From Flavobacteriales bacterium (lineage in GTDB: Bacteria > Bacteroidota > Bacteroidia > Flavobacteriales > PHOS-HE28), in contig SSGN01000120.1 in NCBI GenBank assembly GCA_008016945.1, positions 1-50,773 of the forward strand: 50,773 nt of DNA. The letters are read 5' to 3'. Of this stretch, positions 42,569-50,773 are shown one piece after another. The notes under the pieces were generated by a model. That model searched no databases. It saw nothing but the letters and a program-made list of their open reading frames with translations, and was not told the origin of the DNA. The position numbers were made by a program, and so were the translations under genes. Each line of letters opens with the position of its first letter. Within the stretch, counting starts at the first letter, position 1.

Positions 42569-44099
42569 GTCCGAAGCGTTTAAGAGTGGTCAGTTCAGCG
42601 GCACGCTGCAATTGCTCGATATGTCGAGCCTTTCGCTCATCGCCTCGAATGCGTGCGATTCGTGGCGTGCTGAAGTCAGCAACGGTCAATGAGCCATAGT
42701 CGATTCGGACCGTAGCCAGTTCTTCAGCGTATGTCCGTATCTGCCCTTCACTTCCATGGTTCAACGTCACGTCGAGCAGGTCGCCTAAGAAGTTGGTCAG
42801 GATGCCAGCCTGACCCGATGTGAAATCATCGGCCTTGTCGTACGAATAGCTTCCGGTCAAGCCGAGATTGAACCCCGCCACGCAGTCGCAGAAATCAGGT
42901 GGCCGCTCGTAAATCGTTCGTGGCGCTGCAACTTCATACGATTCATCCACGGGTTCACCGTTGAACAGTAATTCCCTTGACATGGGGTCTGCGCCGCCAT
43001 AGCGCTGCTGGAATGGCCGCAAGTGATCGAAGGCATGGAGCGGAAAGTTCTGAGCCATTCCGCCATCCACATACAAGCCATTGTACGACTTCGTGTAATC
43101 ATCTTCGACATGGTCGCTATCTACATGGGTGTTCACGAGTACAGGCTTGAACACGAACGGCATGCTCATGGACAATACCACGGCGTCCACCACAGGAAAG
43201 TCGGGGGTGTGCCCCACCGAGAAATATCTTCCACTATGTGCGGACACGTTCGTGCCCACTATGACCAGATCGACCCCGGTCAAGTTGAACAAATCATAAA
43301 AAGTAATCTGTTTAGCCTCTTTTGCGATGACCTTCCGAACACTCAAAGGCAAGTACTTATCGGGGTATAGTTTCCGTTTCTTTAATAAATATGTTTCAAG
43401 CAATTCAGAGAAGTACTCTTTTGCCTTCACGCCGGAGAACAGCCCCCTATTGAACAATAATTTATGCACATATTGCGAAAGTCGAATTGGGGCAAACGGA
43501 TTTGTTTCTGTTTTCACAATACGCTTGGACATAATATTCGATGGCGTGTATACCTGTAACGCAGTACCTACACTGCTTCCAACCCCAATAGGGGGAGGCC
43601 CAGATGCAACGAGCATAGCTTTCTCCCAAAAAGTATGTGTGACGAACTCATGTGTTTCGGAACTAGGGTCCACAGCACAATATTTGTACGATGGATCTTC
43701 GAAGAATTCCTCGTAAACGTTAACCCAATCGGTTGATTGAAAATAGCCCAGCCTCATTTTCCCCAATCGGTTCGCCTCATACTCAAGATCCTTGGATGAC
43801 ATGCCGATCGCCAAGCTGAACGCGGTGATGGCACCAGCCGACGTACCCGAAATACCCTTGATCTGCCTTTTGTCCAAGGGCATGGTCGGATAGATCAATT
43901 TTCGGTCCCCCTCGATCAGTAACGAACGCAAGCGGGCCGAGTCCGGGGATGTTTCCGGCGGGTTGTCGGGGTTGTCGCTGATGTCATAGATCTCCTCCAG
44001 TGCGCGCACTACACCTAAGTAGACAACACCCTTGCCTCCACCACCCTCGAAGGTGAGGTAGTTGACGCTGCTCGGGGAGATCGTGGGCAAATTATCCAT
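42561..44099 (-). CDS. patatin-like phospholipase
   Basis: This is a 512-residue protein with all patatin catalytic features. The oxyanion loop is FEGGGGKGVVYLG (residues 19-24). The nucleophile elbow is GISGTSAGAI with Ser87. The catalytic Asp is in YVDGGMAQNFPLHAF (Asp345). It would cleave acyl chains from phospholipids. There is no signal peptide. GC is about 40% in roughly 43300-43750 against over 60% around it, a sign of foreign origin. It starts 19 bases after the stop of the 966-residue protein and overlaps the lipoprotein gene by 8 bp. ATG 44099 is used since upstream in-frame sequence is antisense-like and low-similarity. Confidence 0.88.
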   Translation of the reverse strand: MDNLPTISPSSVNYLTFEGGGGKGVVYLGVVRALEEIYDISDNPDNPPETSPDSARLRSLLIEGDRKLIYPTMPLDKRQIKGISGTSAGAITAFSLAIGMSSKDLEYEANRLGKMRLGYFQSTDWVNVYEEFFEDPSYKYCAVDPSSETHEFVTHTFWEKAMLVASGPPPIGVGSSVGTALQVYTPSNIMSKRIVKTETNPFAPIRLSQYVHKLLFNRGLFSGVKAKEYFSELLETYLLKKRKLYPDKYLPLSVRKVIAKEAKQITFYDLFNLTGVDLVIVGTNVSAHSGRYFSVGHTPDFPVVDAVVLSMSMPFVFKPVLVNTHVDSDHVEDDYTKSYNGLYVDGGMAQNFPLHAFDHLRPFQQRYGGADPMSRELLFNGEPVDESYEVAAPRTIYERPPDFCDCVAGFNLGLTGSYSYDKADDFTSGQAGILTNFLGDLLDVTLNHGSEGQIRTYAEELATVRIDYGSLTVADFSTPRIARIRGDERKARHIEQLQRAAELTTLKRFGRA

Positions 44100-44118
44100 T
44101 GATGGCTGCTCTGATCCC

Positions 44119-47019
44119 TCACAACGGCAAGTCCCCACTATAGTCCGGAAGGTCGCCCGGCGAGTTGGGGTTGTGCAGATACACCAAGCTGGTAGGCACC
44201 TTGGTAAGCCATGGGTCGCCCTCGGGCACCCCGCCCTCGAAGTAGCCATCGGCCTCCATGATCTCGTCTATGATGCTCACATAGAGCGGATCGTCGGGCA
44301 TGGGCACGTCCTCGCCGTTCCAGATCTCGCCGCCGGTGTTCAGGTAGTGCAGGATCGCCTTTTCAAAGCCCGGCCGCACGGGCACCAGCACACGGGCGGC
44401 GCCCGCCTGCAGGAAGTCCATGAACAGCGGGTCGTCCGCGTTGCGTTGCAGGATGTCGACCCACTCCCGCTTGCGCGCCCAGTAGTACGGATAGAAGTGG
44501 TAGGTGATCTGCTCCCACTCGAAGCCCTGCTCGAAGAACCGGATGTAGCGCCCCTCCGCAGCGGCCTCGCTGAAGGAGAATTCGGGGTAGCCGTACGGGG
44601 CCACGTTGGTGCGCATGGCATCGAAGCTCTCGAACCGCTGCCCACTGATGGACTCGATGCAATGCTTCTTCAGCTCGGTGCGCTCCACCTCGCGGTTGAT
44701 GGCGGGATTGTTTCCTGTCACCATGGCATTCACCATCTGCTGGTTCAGCCAGCGGTTGTACTCATCCACCTTCTTGTCGTATGCGGTCTTCAGGGCGGCG
44801 AAGGTGTCCGCCTGCCACTGCTGGTAGGCCTCGGCGCTCGGCTTGCAGAATACCTGCACGGATACGGCCCAGTGGTGGCAAACGGCCTTGAGGATGACGG
44901 GAATGGTGCCGCCCGTTTCGGACAGTTCGGTGATGTACACCACATCATTCTCATAGCGGGTTACCGAGGCCGCACCGCCCACGGATACCGTGACGTACTG
45001 GTTGGCCACCGAAGTGATGAGGAAGACCAGCCGGACGGCTATGGCCGTGTACCCCTGCGGTATCTCCAGCTTCTCGCGCCATGTGTTGTAGTCCGAATCG
45101 CCCGCGGCGGGCCAGAAGTCGCGCGCCGCCTGCACGGAGAGCAGCGTGGTGGGGGGTGCCTGTATGCCCGTGGCGCCGTACCGGATGGCATACTCGTCAT
45201 AGGAGGCCGGGGTGATCTGCTCGAAGGAGGTGATGTCGAACGGCGGCGGCATCTCCATGACCTCGTTGCTCATGGGCTTCGCCAGTTTGGCGAAGAGGTG
45301 GAAGGCGGCCGGTTCGGGCACCATGAACTCGAACATCACGCGGCGGCCGTAGTTGACCACGCGGTTGTAGTACACCTTGTCCAGCCATGTGTACACGCCC
45401 ACCACATGGTCCGTGCCCCCTGCACCATCGGTGGTATTGTCGAAGCTGTGCCCGGTGGTCTCCTCCTGTTCCACGATGGTGGTGACCGAGCGGCGGGTGC
45501 GGTTCTTCTCGATCACACGGTCCACGGCCCTTTCCATCACATCCTTGGCATACGTGGTGGCGTTCGCGGTGGACTGGCTCTGGCTGCTGCTGCTGGAGGT
45601 TCCTGCACTGACAGTACCCGATACCGGCCCGTACCGCGCGGAAACGGACACACCGGCCTGCCGGGCCTGATCCTGCTGCACCACGTTGGCCGCCTCCTGA
45701 TGCACCTCGAACCGCTCGGTGGTCTGGGTTTCCCGTTCGTTCTCCACGGTGGTCTCCTGCTCCTGCTCAAGGGTGGATTCCTGCCGGTACAGGTCGCGGA
45801 AGGTGCGGGTGCGTTTCTCACCCCGCAGCACGTTCTCCACATGGGCCACTTCGCCCGGCTCGTATTTGTACAGCTGGGTACGCACCACCTTGAGGTCGGC
45901 TATGCCGATGGGGCGCACATGCCCGGCACCGCCCGGCCATTGGACGAACTCGAACGGCTTGCAGGGCGGGTCCTGCGTGAGGTTGACGCATTCGTTGCCC
46001 AACGCGATCAGCGCCCCGCCGGTGCTCACCGCCACGGAACGGGTACTGCTGGCATTCACAAGGCGCCCCAGCCGCCTGATCTCCGCGCCGAACAGTTCAT
46101 GCACGCGCGGCATGTAGACGAACTTCAGGTCGAACCCGAACTGGGTCAGCCGCGTTCTGGTGTCCGATTGGAGCGCGTCACTACTATCCTGTGAAAGCGC
46201 CAAGGGATCGTGGTCGATCACGTTCTTCTGCAGGCTGTCGTTCGGATCGCTTTCCTTCCGCTGCGGGTAGCGCAACTGCCGATACTTGTACACTTGCTCG
46301 TCATACACGCGCTGCACATCATCATACGCCGCCTTGACGCTGTCAAGCTCCTTGGCCGGGTCATCCGGGGGGGGCGGGGGCTCCGGACGGGTGGTGGGTT
46401 CGGTGGGCAGTGGTACATCCGGCATGGGGAACACATCACCGGGCAGCACCACCATGGACATGTACGCGCTGAAGATGCCGGGGCCGGTGCCCATCAATGG
46501 ATCGTCCACCGCGATCTTCTCGATCACGTTCAACAGGCGGAGGATGCGCACCTCCTCCGTGCGGAGCGCAGTATCGGCACCAAGTATGGTCAACGCGAAA
46601 AGGTTGTCCCACACTTGGGACTTCAGGTCGGCATAGCCCGGATCGGCCACGTAGGTGGCTGCGGGCTGGTCGAGCACGAGCGGGCCTTCGATCAAGCTCT
46701 TCAGGGCGGCCTCGTCGGAATTCCTCTGCCTGACGCGCAGATAGTCGTCGATACGCCCGAATCCGGGGAACAGGGCATTCAGCGCCGCGATGTCCGGGAT
46801 GAAAAGCGCGTTGGATGTCCTGAAGGTGGTGGCCGAGGCGATCATGGCCGTGCGGGGATCGGCCCCGGCCCGGTCCGCGCTCAGCGTAGCATGGAACACG
46901 CTATCGGACAGGTAGTGGATACGCCGTGCATCGGCCTCATCGATGATCGGTCTGCGTGGCTCCCGTACCGTGGCGAGTTTGAACAGGTTGTCGGGGAGGT
47001 TGGAGGAGGCGGTCGGCAT
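44119..47019 (-). CDS. large protein of unknown function with Gly/Ser amphipathic segment
   Basis: This is a 966-residue protein without a signal peptide or recognised family. Visible layout: a globular N-terminal part (~1-195), a proline-rich linker (~200-220), and a charged helix (~222-255). A very Glu/Thr/Gln-rich helical stretch (~400-450) follows. Then comes a Gly/Ser/Thr segment with alternating polarity (~455-490: VSVSARYGPVSGTVSAG). After it, NYGRRVMFEFMVPEPAAF (~556-573) and a mixed C-terminal domain rich in Trp/Tyr. The alternating Ser/Gly strands flanked by long helices recall membrane-inserting hairpins of pore-forming proteins, but this is pattern-level only. It is the first gene of the operon with the patatin and lipoprotein. 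Confidence 0.8.
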   Translation of the reverse strand: MPTASSNLPDNLFKLATVREPRRPIIDEADARRIHYLSDSVFHATLSADRAGADPRTAMIASATTFRTSNALFIPDIAALNALFPGFGRIDDYLRVRQRNSDEAALKSLIEGPLVLDQPAATYVADPGYADLKSQVWDNLFALTILGADTALRTEEVRILRLLNVIEKIAVDDPLMGTGPGIFSAYMSMVVLPGDVFPMPDVPLPTEPTTRPEPPPPPDDPAKELDSVKAAYDDVQRVYDEQVYKYRQLRYPQRKESDPNDSLQKNVIDHDPLALSQDSSDALQSDTRTRLTQFGFDLKFVYMPRVHELFGAEIRRLGRLVNASSTRSVAVSTGGALIALGNECVNLTQDPPCKPFEFVQWPGGAGHVRPIGIADLKVVRTQLYKYEPGEVAHVENVLRGEKRTRTFRDLYRQESTLEQEQETTVENERETQTTERFEVHQEAANVVQQDQARQAGVSVSARYGPVSGTVSAGTSSSSSQSQSTANATTYAKDVMERAVDRVIEKNRTRRSVTTIVEQEETTGHSFDNTTDGAGGTDHVVGVYTWLDKVYYNRVVNYGRRVMFEFMVPEPAAFHLFAKLAKPMSNEVMEMPPPFDITSFEQITPASYDEYAIRYGATGIQAPPTTLLSVQAARDFWPAAGDSDYNTWREKLEIPQGYTAIAVRLVFLITSVANQYVTVSVGGAASVTRYENDVVYITELSETGGTIPVILKAVCHHWAVSVQVFCKPSAEAYQQWQADTFAALKTAYDKKVDEYNRWLNQQMVNAMVTGNNPAINREVERTELKKHCIESISGQRFESFDAMRTNVAPYGYPEFSFSEAAAEGRYIRFFEQGFEWEQITYHFYPYYWARKREWVDILQRNADDPLFMDFLQAGAARVLVPVRPGFEKAILHYLNTGGEIWNGEDVPMPDDPLYVSIIDEIMEADGYFEGGVPEGDPWLTKVPTSLVYLHNPNSPGDLPDYSGDLPL

Positions 47020-47112
47020 GGCGGCGTGTGTTTGGCGGGTTCCGGACCCCGATGTGGAACGGATAAAAGAGCGGTTATCAGGAAGACGTGGGGGACTTCT
47101 TACAGGGTTGCC

Positions 47113-47187
47113 TCAGAGTCGGACATTCGGATCCGAAAAGTTATTCACGATCATCACATGGCGTGCCGTGTCCTTGGTGGTGTCCAT
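47113..47187 (-). CDS. very small ORF upstream of the 966-residue gene, doubtful
   Basis: This is 24 codons starting MDTTKDTARHVMIVNNFS, with protein-like composition compared with the surrounding sequence. A purine-rich AAGGGAA lies 9-15 bases upstream of the ATG. It could be a small peptide, a remnant of a longer gene, or noise. Confidence 0.2.
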   Translation of the reverse strand: MDTTKDTARHVMIVNNFSDPNVRL

Positions 47188-47373
47188 CAAGACCGTTCCC
47201 TTGTCTTCAGAAATAGCGGTACTGACCCAAGACGGTGCTTGCGTGAGTGATGGGAGCGGCGGCCCGGCGCAGGAAGGGCCATGCGGATGCGTGCAACGAG
47301 GAGGCGACCGGAGGAAGCCCCCGCAGTGCCGCAGCCGCTGGCCCTGACAAGACGGCCACAGCGGACAGCACGA

Positions 47374-47471
47374 CCCCGCCTTCGCCCTCCGATCGGTCGG
47401 GCTTTTGCTGGCTTCGCCCCTTTCCCTTACAACAAGTTCCTCAACCGGAACGAGAACAGGCGAAGGCGGGG
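47374..47471. repeat. 13-bp perfect inverted repeat enclosing 72 bp
   Basis: ccccgccttcgcc (47374-47386) is the exact complement of 47459-47471. A hairpin gttcc/ggaac lies inside. On the minus strand a TCGGTTTG box (47479-47486) ends seven bases before the arm, so a minus-strand structured RNA could start here. The rest of 47020-47507 shows no convincing gene other than the doubtful small ORF at 47113-47187. Confidence 0.4.
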
Positions 47472-47507
47472 ACACGCCCAAACCGAATTCCCACACAATA
47501 CTGCCTC

Positions 47508-48530
47508 CTACCGCGACGACCGCCTATCCCCCACGCCCGGCTCGCGCCCCAGCACCAGCAGTTCCCACACACCTTGCAGGTAACCGATGCCGTAGGCGAA
47601 GTGCAGCGTGAGGAAGGCGAGCAGCACACCGGGGATGTCGCCCGGCACGGACGCCGCCCGCACCGCCGAGGCCACGGCAGCCAAGACATAGAGCGCGATA
47701 CCGCCTGCGTACAACGCTCCGAGCACGGGGTGCAGCAGCGCCACGATCCAGCCCAGCAGCAGGTACGCCACCCACAGCGCGGGCACCAACTGGCGCAGGG
47801 TGGTGATGCCGCCGTACAGCTTGTTCACGTACACCTTCCAGAAGCCGTACTGCCGGTACTGCCTGAACAGGCGGCGGTAGCTGGCCCGCACATAGTAGCG
47901 GCTGCGGATGCGCGGCGAGAGCAGGATCTTGAGCCCGGCCTTGATGACGCGGTAGTTGAACTCGTCGTCCTGGTTGCGCACGAGGCGCTCGTCGAAGTAC
48001 CCCACCTGTTGGAACACCGCACGGCGGTATGCGCCGAAGGCCACGGTATCCACCTCTCCCTCCTTGCGGCCGGTGCGGAAATGTGCGCCGCCAACGCCGA
48101 ACGGGTGACCCATGGCCGCACCGATGCGTCGGCTCACGGCATCGGTGTACACGTTCTCGATGATGCCGCCCACGCAGCCCGCCTCCGGATGCGCGGCCAG
48201 CAGCTGCACGTTCTCACGAAGAAAGGCGGGACCCACTTCGGCATGGGCGCCGAGGATGATGCCCACGTCGTACCCTGCGGGACGCAAGCCCAGGTTCATG
48301 GCCTGGGGCGTGGTGCGCGCGGGGTTGTCCACCCGTTGGATCCAGGGGTGCTGCGCGGCGATCCGATCGATCATGGCCACGGTGCCGTCGTCGCTGAGGC
48401 CGTCGCACACCCGAACCTCCAGCTCCATGCCTGCTCGGTCGGCGGCCACCAGCGACAGCAGGCAACGCTCGATGTAGCCCGCCTCGTTGCGGCAGGGGAT
48501 CACCACGCGGACACGGACGGTATCACTCAT
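47508..48530 (-). CDS. family 2 glycosyltransferase with C-terminal membrane segments (ExoA-like)
   Basis: This is a 340-residue protein: VRVRVVIPCRNEAGYIERCL, then VRVCDGLSDDGTVAMI and NLGLRPAGYDVGIILGAHAE in the place of DxD. FDERLVRNQDDEFNYRVIKA is the catalytic ED segment. Three hydrophobic segments at the C-terminus (~255-325) anchor it, as in ExoA of succinoglycan synthesis. The ATG overlaps the GT4 stop by 4 bp. It is separated from the main glycan operon by the patatin island. Confidence 0.88.
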   Translation of the reverse strand: MSDTVRVRVVIPCRNEAGYIERCLLSLVAADRAGMELEVRVCDGLSDDGTVAMIDRIAAQHPWIQRVDNPARTTPQAMNLGLRPAGYDVGIILGAHAEVGPAFLRENVQLLAAHPEAGCVGGIIENVYTDAVSRRIGAAMGHPFGVGGAHFRTGRKEGEVDTVAFGAYRRAVFQQVGYFDERLVRNQDDEFNYRVIKAGLKILLSPRIRSRYYVRASYRRLFRQYRQYGFWKVYVNKLYGGITTLRQLVPALWVAYLLLGWIVALLHPVLGALYAGGIALYVLAAVASAVRAASVPGDIPGVLLAFLTLHFAYGIGYLQGVWELLVLGREPGVGDRRSSR

Positions 48531-49582
48531 GTGTCTGCGGCTTGTTGCAGTACGGCGATCATGCGGTCCACGCAGCGCGACCGCTCGAAGTGCTCCACCA
48601 CGAAGGCCCGGCCTGCAGCACCCATGCGCGCACAGGCCTCGGGGTCGGCCAGCAGTTGTTCCACCCGGCGCGCTGCCACCACGGGATCCCCTTCCGGTAC
48701 CACGAAACCGGTCACGCCATCGCGCACCACTTCGGGCAAGCCACCGGCATCGCTCACCACCACGGGTAGTCCGCAGGCCGAGGCCTCGATCACGGCCACA
48801 CCGAAGCTCTCGGCACGGCTCAAGGCCACGTACACCGTTAGCCGGTGCAATTCATCCGGCACCTGGGCATGCGGCACCGCGCCTACCAGGTCCGTACGCT
48901 CGGCGATGCCCAGCTCCGTCGCGAGCCGCATCAACGCATCGCGCTGTGGGCCGTTGCCCACGATGCGCAACCGCCGGTCGGGAGCGGCCGGGAGCCGTGC
49001 GAAGGCCCGCATCAGACGATCGATGCCATAGGTGGGGGCCAGGGTCTTCACCGTTCCCACCACCACGTCCTGCCCTTTGCGCGATGCGGGCGGTATGAAC
49101 ACCGATGTGTCCACGCCGAAGGGCACCACCGTGATCGGCGAAGCATCGGGCAACAGGCTCCTGACCCGCTGCGCCATGGCCTCGCTGGTGGAGATGATCG
49201 TGCGCGCCGCCTTCAGGTTGCCCAGCAACCAAGCCCTGTGCCACGTACTGCGGTCCGGGAATTCGAACACGTCGCTGCCCCATACGTTGAGCGCCACGGG
49301 CACGCCCTTCACACCACGCACCAACGACCCATAGCCCGAGGCGTAATGCACGTTCACCACATCGGGCCGCACCCGATGTATCAGCCGCGCCAAGCGCCCT
49401 CGGTTCAACAGGTAGCCCAGGCCACGCCCATGAGGTAGCCGATGCACCTGCACGGTGTCGGCCAAGGTGGGCAGCGGAGGGTGCTGGCTGACCAGGTGCA
49501 CCGCATGGCCCCGCTCAACGAAGGCGTTGGCCCAGAACACCGTGTGCACGGAATTCGCCGCGGCAATCATCATTATACGCAT
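48527..49582 (-). CDS. family 4 glycosyltransferase
   Basis: This is a 351-residue GT-B enzyme with MRIMMIAAANSVHTVFWANA and RVRPDVVNVHYASGYGSLVR. VVPFGVDTSVFIPP leads to VYVALSRAESFGVAVIEASA with the EX7E motif and GLPVVVSDAGGLPEVVRDG. It adds a sugar from a nucleotide donor, probably in the same surface-glycan pathway. ATG 49582 is chosen; upstream in-frame sequence lies in the intergenic promoter region toward the divergent NfeD-like gene and is unlikely to be translated. Confidence 0.9.
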   Translation of the reverse strand: MRIMMIAAANSVHTVFWANAFVERGHAVHLVSQHPPLPTLADTVQVHRLPHGRGLGYLLNRGRLARLIHRVRPDVVNVHYASGYGSLVRGVKGVPVALNVWGSDVFEFPDRSTWHRAWLLGNLKAARTIISTSEAMAQRVRSLLPDASPITVVPFGVDTSVFIPPASRKGQDVVVGTVKTLAPTYGIDRLMRAFARLPAAPDRRLRIVGNGPQRDALMRLATELGIAERTDLVGAVPHAQVPDELHRLTVYVALSRAESFGVAVIEASACGLPVVVSDAGGLPEVVRDGVTGFVVPEGDPVVAARRVEQLLADPEACARMGAAGRAFVVEHFERSRCVDRMIAVLQQAADT

Positions 49583-49703
49583 CCGATCGGTCAAGGTCCA
49601 GCACCAGGTTCGTGGCGCGAAGATCGTCCAAGCGGCCCACCCACCACTCTCCCCACCGCAAGGCCGTTCATCCGATGTTCCTGTCCGCATTCCATCCGTC
49701 CGC

Positions 49704-49722
49704 CTACCTTCGGCCGAAGTAG
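49704..49722 (+). promoter_or_regulatory. promoter box TACCTTCG within a palindrome, upstream of NfeD-like gene
   Basis: TACCTTCG at 49705-49712 resembles TAnnTTTG. It overlaps the perfect palindrome cttcggccgaag (49708-49719), extended by ctac and tag on each side. It could be an operator or just a hairpin near the transcript start. The rest of 49583-49734 is featureless. Confidence 0.4.
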
Positions 49723-49734
49723 AACCTCAGGACC

Positions 49735-50178
49735 ATGGACTTCTTTCAGTGGCATTGGTGGGCCGCACTGGCGATCGCCCTCTTCATCTTCGAGATCTTC
49801 GTACCTGGATTCTTCCTGCTGTGCCTCGGCATCGGATGCATCGGCGCCAGTGCCACCGAAGCGCTCGGCGGCGGCGTGGCCTGGCAGCTGGCCGCCTTCA
49901 GCACCTTCTCGCTCATCGCCATCTTCACCATCCGACCACTGCTGATGAAACGCATGTGGAATGCTCCCGACGTGAAGACCAATATGGACGCCCTGATCGG
50001 CCAACGCGGCCGCGTGACACAGGATTTCGACCCCGGCTTGCGCCTGGGACGTGTGAACGCTGCCGGCGATGACTGGCGGGCCGAATCCATCAGCGATCGC
50101 CCGCTGCACGTGGGCGACCTCATCGAGGTGGTACGCGTGGAAAGCAACACCCTCGTCGTGAAATCCGTGGAAGTATAA
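49735..50178 (+). CDS. NfeD-like membrane protein with OB-fold tail
   Basis: This is a 147-residue protein. Two hydrophobic segments (about residues 9-45 and 50-70) are followed by an OB-fold domain (MDALIGQRGRVTQDF through VRVESNTLVVKSVEV) typical of NfeD C-termini. NfeD proteins sit next to SPFH-domain proteins and form membrane-microdomain assemblies. Here the SPFH gene follows after 30 bases. It lacks the protease domain of long NfeD proteins. Confidence 0.85.
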   Translation: MDFFQWHWWAALAIALFIFEIFVPGFFLLCLGIGCIGASATEALGGGVAWQLAAFSTFSLIAIFTIRPLLMKRMWNAPDVKTNMDALIGQRGRVTQDFDPGLRLGRVNAAGDDWRAESISDRPLHVGDLIEVVRVESNTLVVKSVEV

Positions 50179-50208
50179 CCCCCACCGAAAACCAAAACCC
50201 CACCACCC

Positions 50209-50773
50209 ATGACCGCAGGCGGATACATCCTCCTACTCATCGCCATCTTCGTGATCTTCCTGATCGCCAAGGGCGTCCGCATCATCCAACAGAGCGAAGC
50301 CATGGTGATCGAGCGCTTCGGTAAGTACCGCGCCACCCTCACCGCCGGGTTCAACATCATCATCCCGGTGTTCGACAAGCCGCGCGAGATCGTGTACCGT
50401 TTCACCCGCGACCTGCCCGATGGCAACAAGTACGTGCAGTTCGTGAAGAAGGAGCGCATCGACTTGCGCGAAACGGTGTACGACTTCCCCCGGCAGAACG
50501 TGATCACGAAGGACAACGTGATGACCGAGATCAACGCCCTGCTCTATTTCCAGATCATGGACCCGGTGAAGGCCATGTATGAGATCGAGAACCTGCCGCT
50601 GGCGATCGAGAAGCTCACGCAGACCACGCTCCGTAACGTGATCGGCGAACTGGACCTGGACGAGACGCTCACCAGCCGCGACACGATCAACATGAAGCTG
50701 CGCCAGATCCTCGACGAGGCCAGCCTCAAGTGGGGCGTGACGGTGAACAGCGTGGAACTGCAGGACATCAACC
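50209..50773 (+). CDS. SPFH/band-7 domain protein (QmcA/stomatin-like), cut by the window end
   Basis: 188 codons are visible, and the reading frame is open at the right edge. The N-terminus has one TM (residues 5-22, YILLLIAIFVIFLIAKGV). The SPFH start follows (RIIQQSEAMVIERFGKYRAT, LTAGFNIIIPVFDKPREIV). YDFPRQNVITKDNVMTEINA and TLRNVIGELDLDETLTSR are typical of QmcA/stomatin-like proteins. These oligomerise at the inner membrane as scaffolds for proteases or lipid domains. It forms a two-gene unit with the NfeD-like gene. The start ATG 50209 is 30 bases after that stop. Confidence 0.93.
   Translation, partial: MTAGGYILLLIAIFVIFLIAKGVRIIQQSEAMVIERFGKYRATLTAGFNIIIPVFDKPREIVYRFTRDLPDGNKYVQFVKKERIDLRETVYDFPRQNVITKDNVMTEINALLYFQIMDPVKAMYEIENLPLAIEKLTQTTLRNVIGELDLDETLTSRDTINMKLRQILDEASLKWGVTVNSVELQDIN

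Noticed and set aside
44062..46194. 710-codon antisense ORF opposite the 966-residue gene
   Set aside because: Low-complexity His/Leu/Gly/Val composition. The minus-strand ORF is longer, in operon with the patatin, and has ordinary protein composition. High GC makes such shadows common.

Overview
The window is about 62-64% GC and dense with genes. It looks like a high-GC member of the Bacteroidota, most likely a Flavobacteriales-type environmental lineage. The evidence is gliding-motility ABC genes gldF and gldG, a giant secreted repeat protein ending in a CHU_C/type IX secretion C-terminal domain, an OmpA protein with TPR, beta-propeller and CarboxypepD_reg domains as in PorE, and promoters of the Bacteroidota TAnnTTTG (-7) type. 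No rRNA, tRNA, CRISPR array or transposase gene was seen.

Layout. 1-296 is a non-coding stretch with a nested inverted repeat. 297-5358 holds small envelope proteins, two membrane class III nucleotide cyclases around a secreted beta-propeller-like protein, and a spermidine-synthase-like methyltransferase. 5415-12767 holds the 1738-residue repeat adhesin and a WG-repeat protein. 12839-16488 holds an RND/MMPL exporter, a small ABM-fold protein and a TPR protein. 16794-21932 is gldF-gldG-DUF4340-like-dnaN-META. 22062-27435 (minus) holds the PorE-like OmpA protein coupled to queE, a candidate structured RNA, a small beta-domain protein and an M14 peptidase.

27469-41453 (minus) is one compact 14-gene surface-glycan operon. 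It contains a Wzm/Wzt-type ABC exporter, glycosyltransferases, methyltransferases, a polysaccharide deacetylase, an O-antigen ligase/polymerase, a DegT aminotransferase and an initiating sugar-phosphate transferase. A 15-codon upstream ORF overlaps the first gene. Two further glycosyltransferases (47508-49582) continue the theme.

The two glycan blocks are separated by a three-gene operon at 41774-47019: a 966-residue protein with a possible membrane-hairpin segment, a patatin-like phospholipase with strikingly low GC in its middle, and a lipoprotein. This looks like an acquired module and is the best candidate for an undescribed system. The window ends in an NfeD-SPFH membrane pair, the second gene cut by the window edge.

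A recurrent regulatory feature is that seven start codons lie exactly four bases after a TAnnTTTG-like box (two more lie within eight). This implies that many transcripts are leaderless. The large intergenic gaps contain nested inverted repeats that look like structured RNAs or DNA elements. The one at 24776-24961 (minus strand) has two UUCG-loop hairpins, a U-run and a well-spaced promoter.
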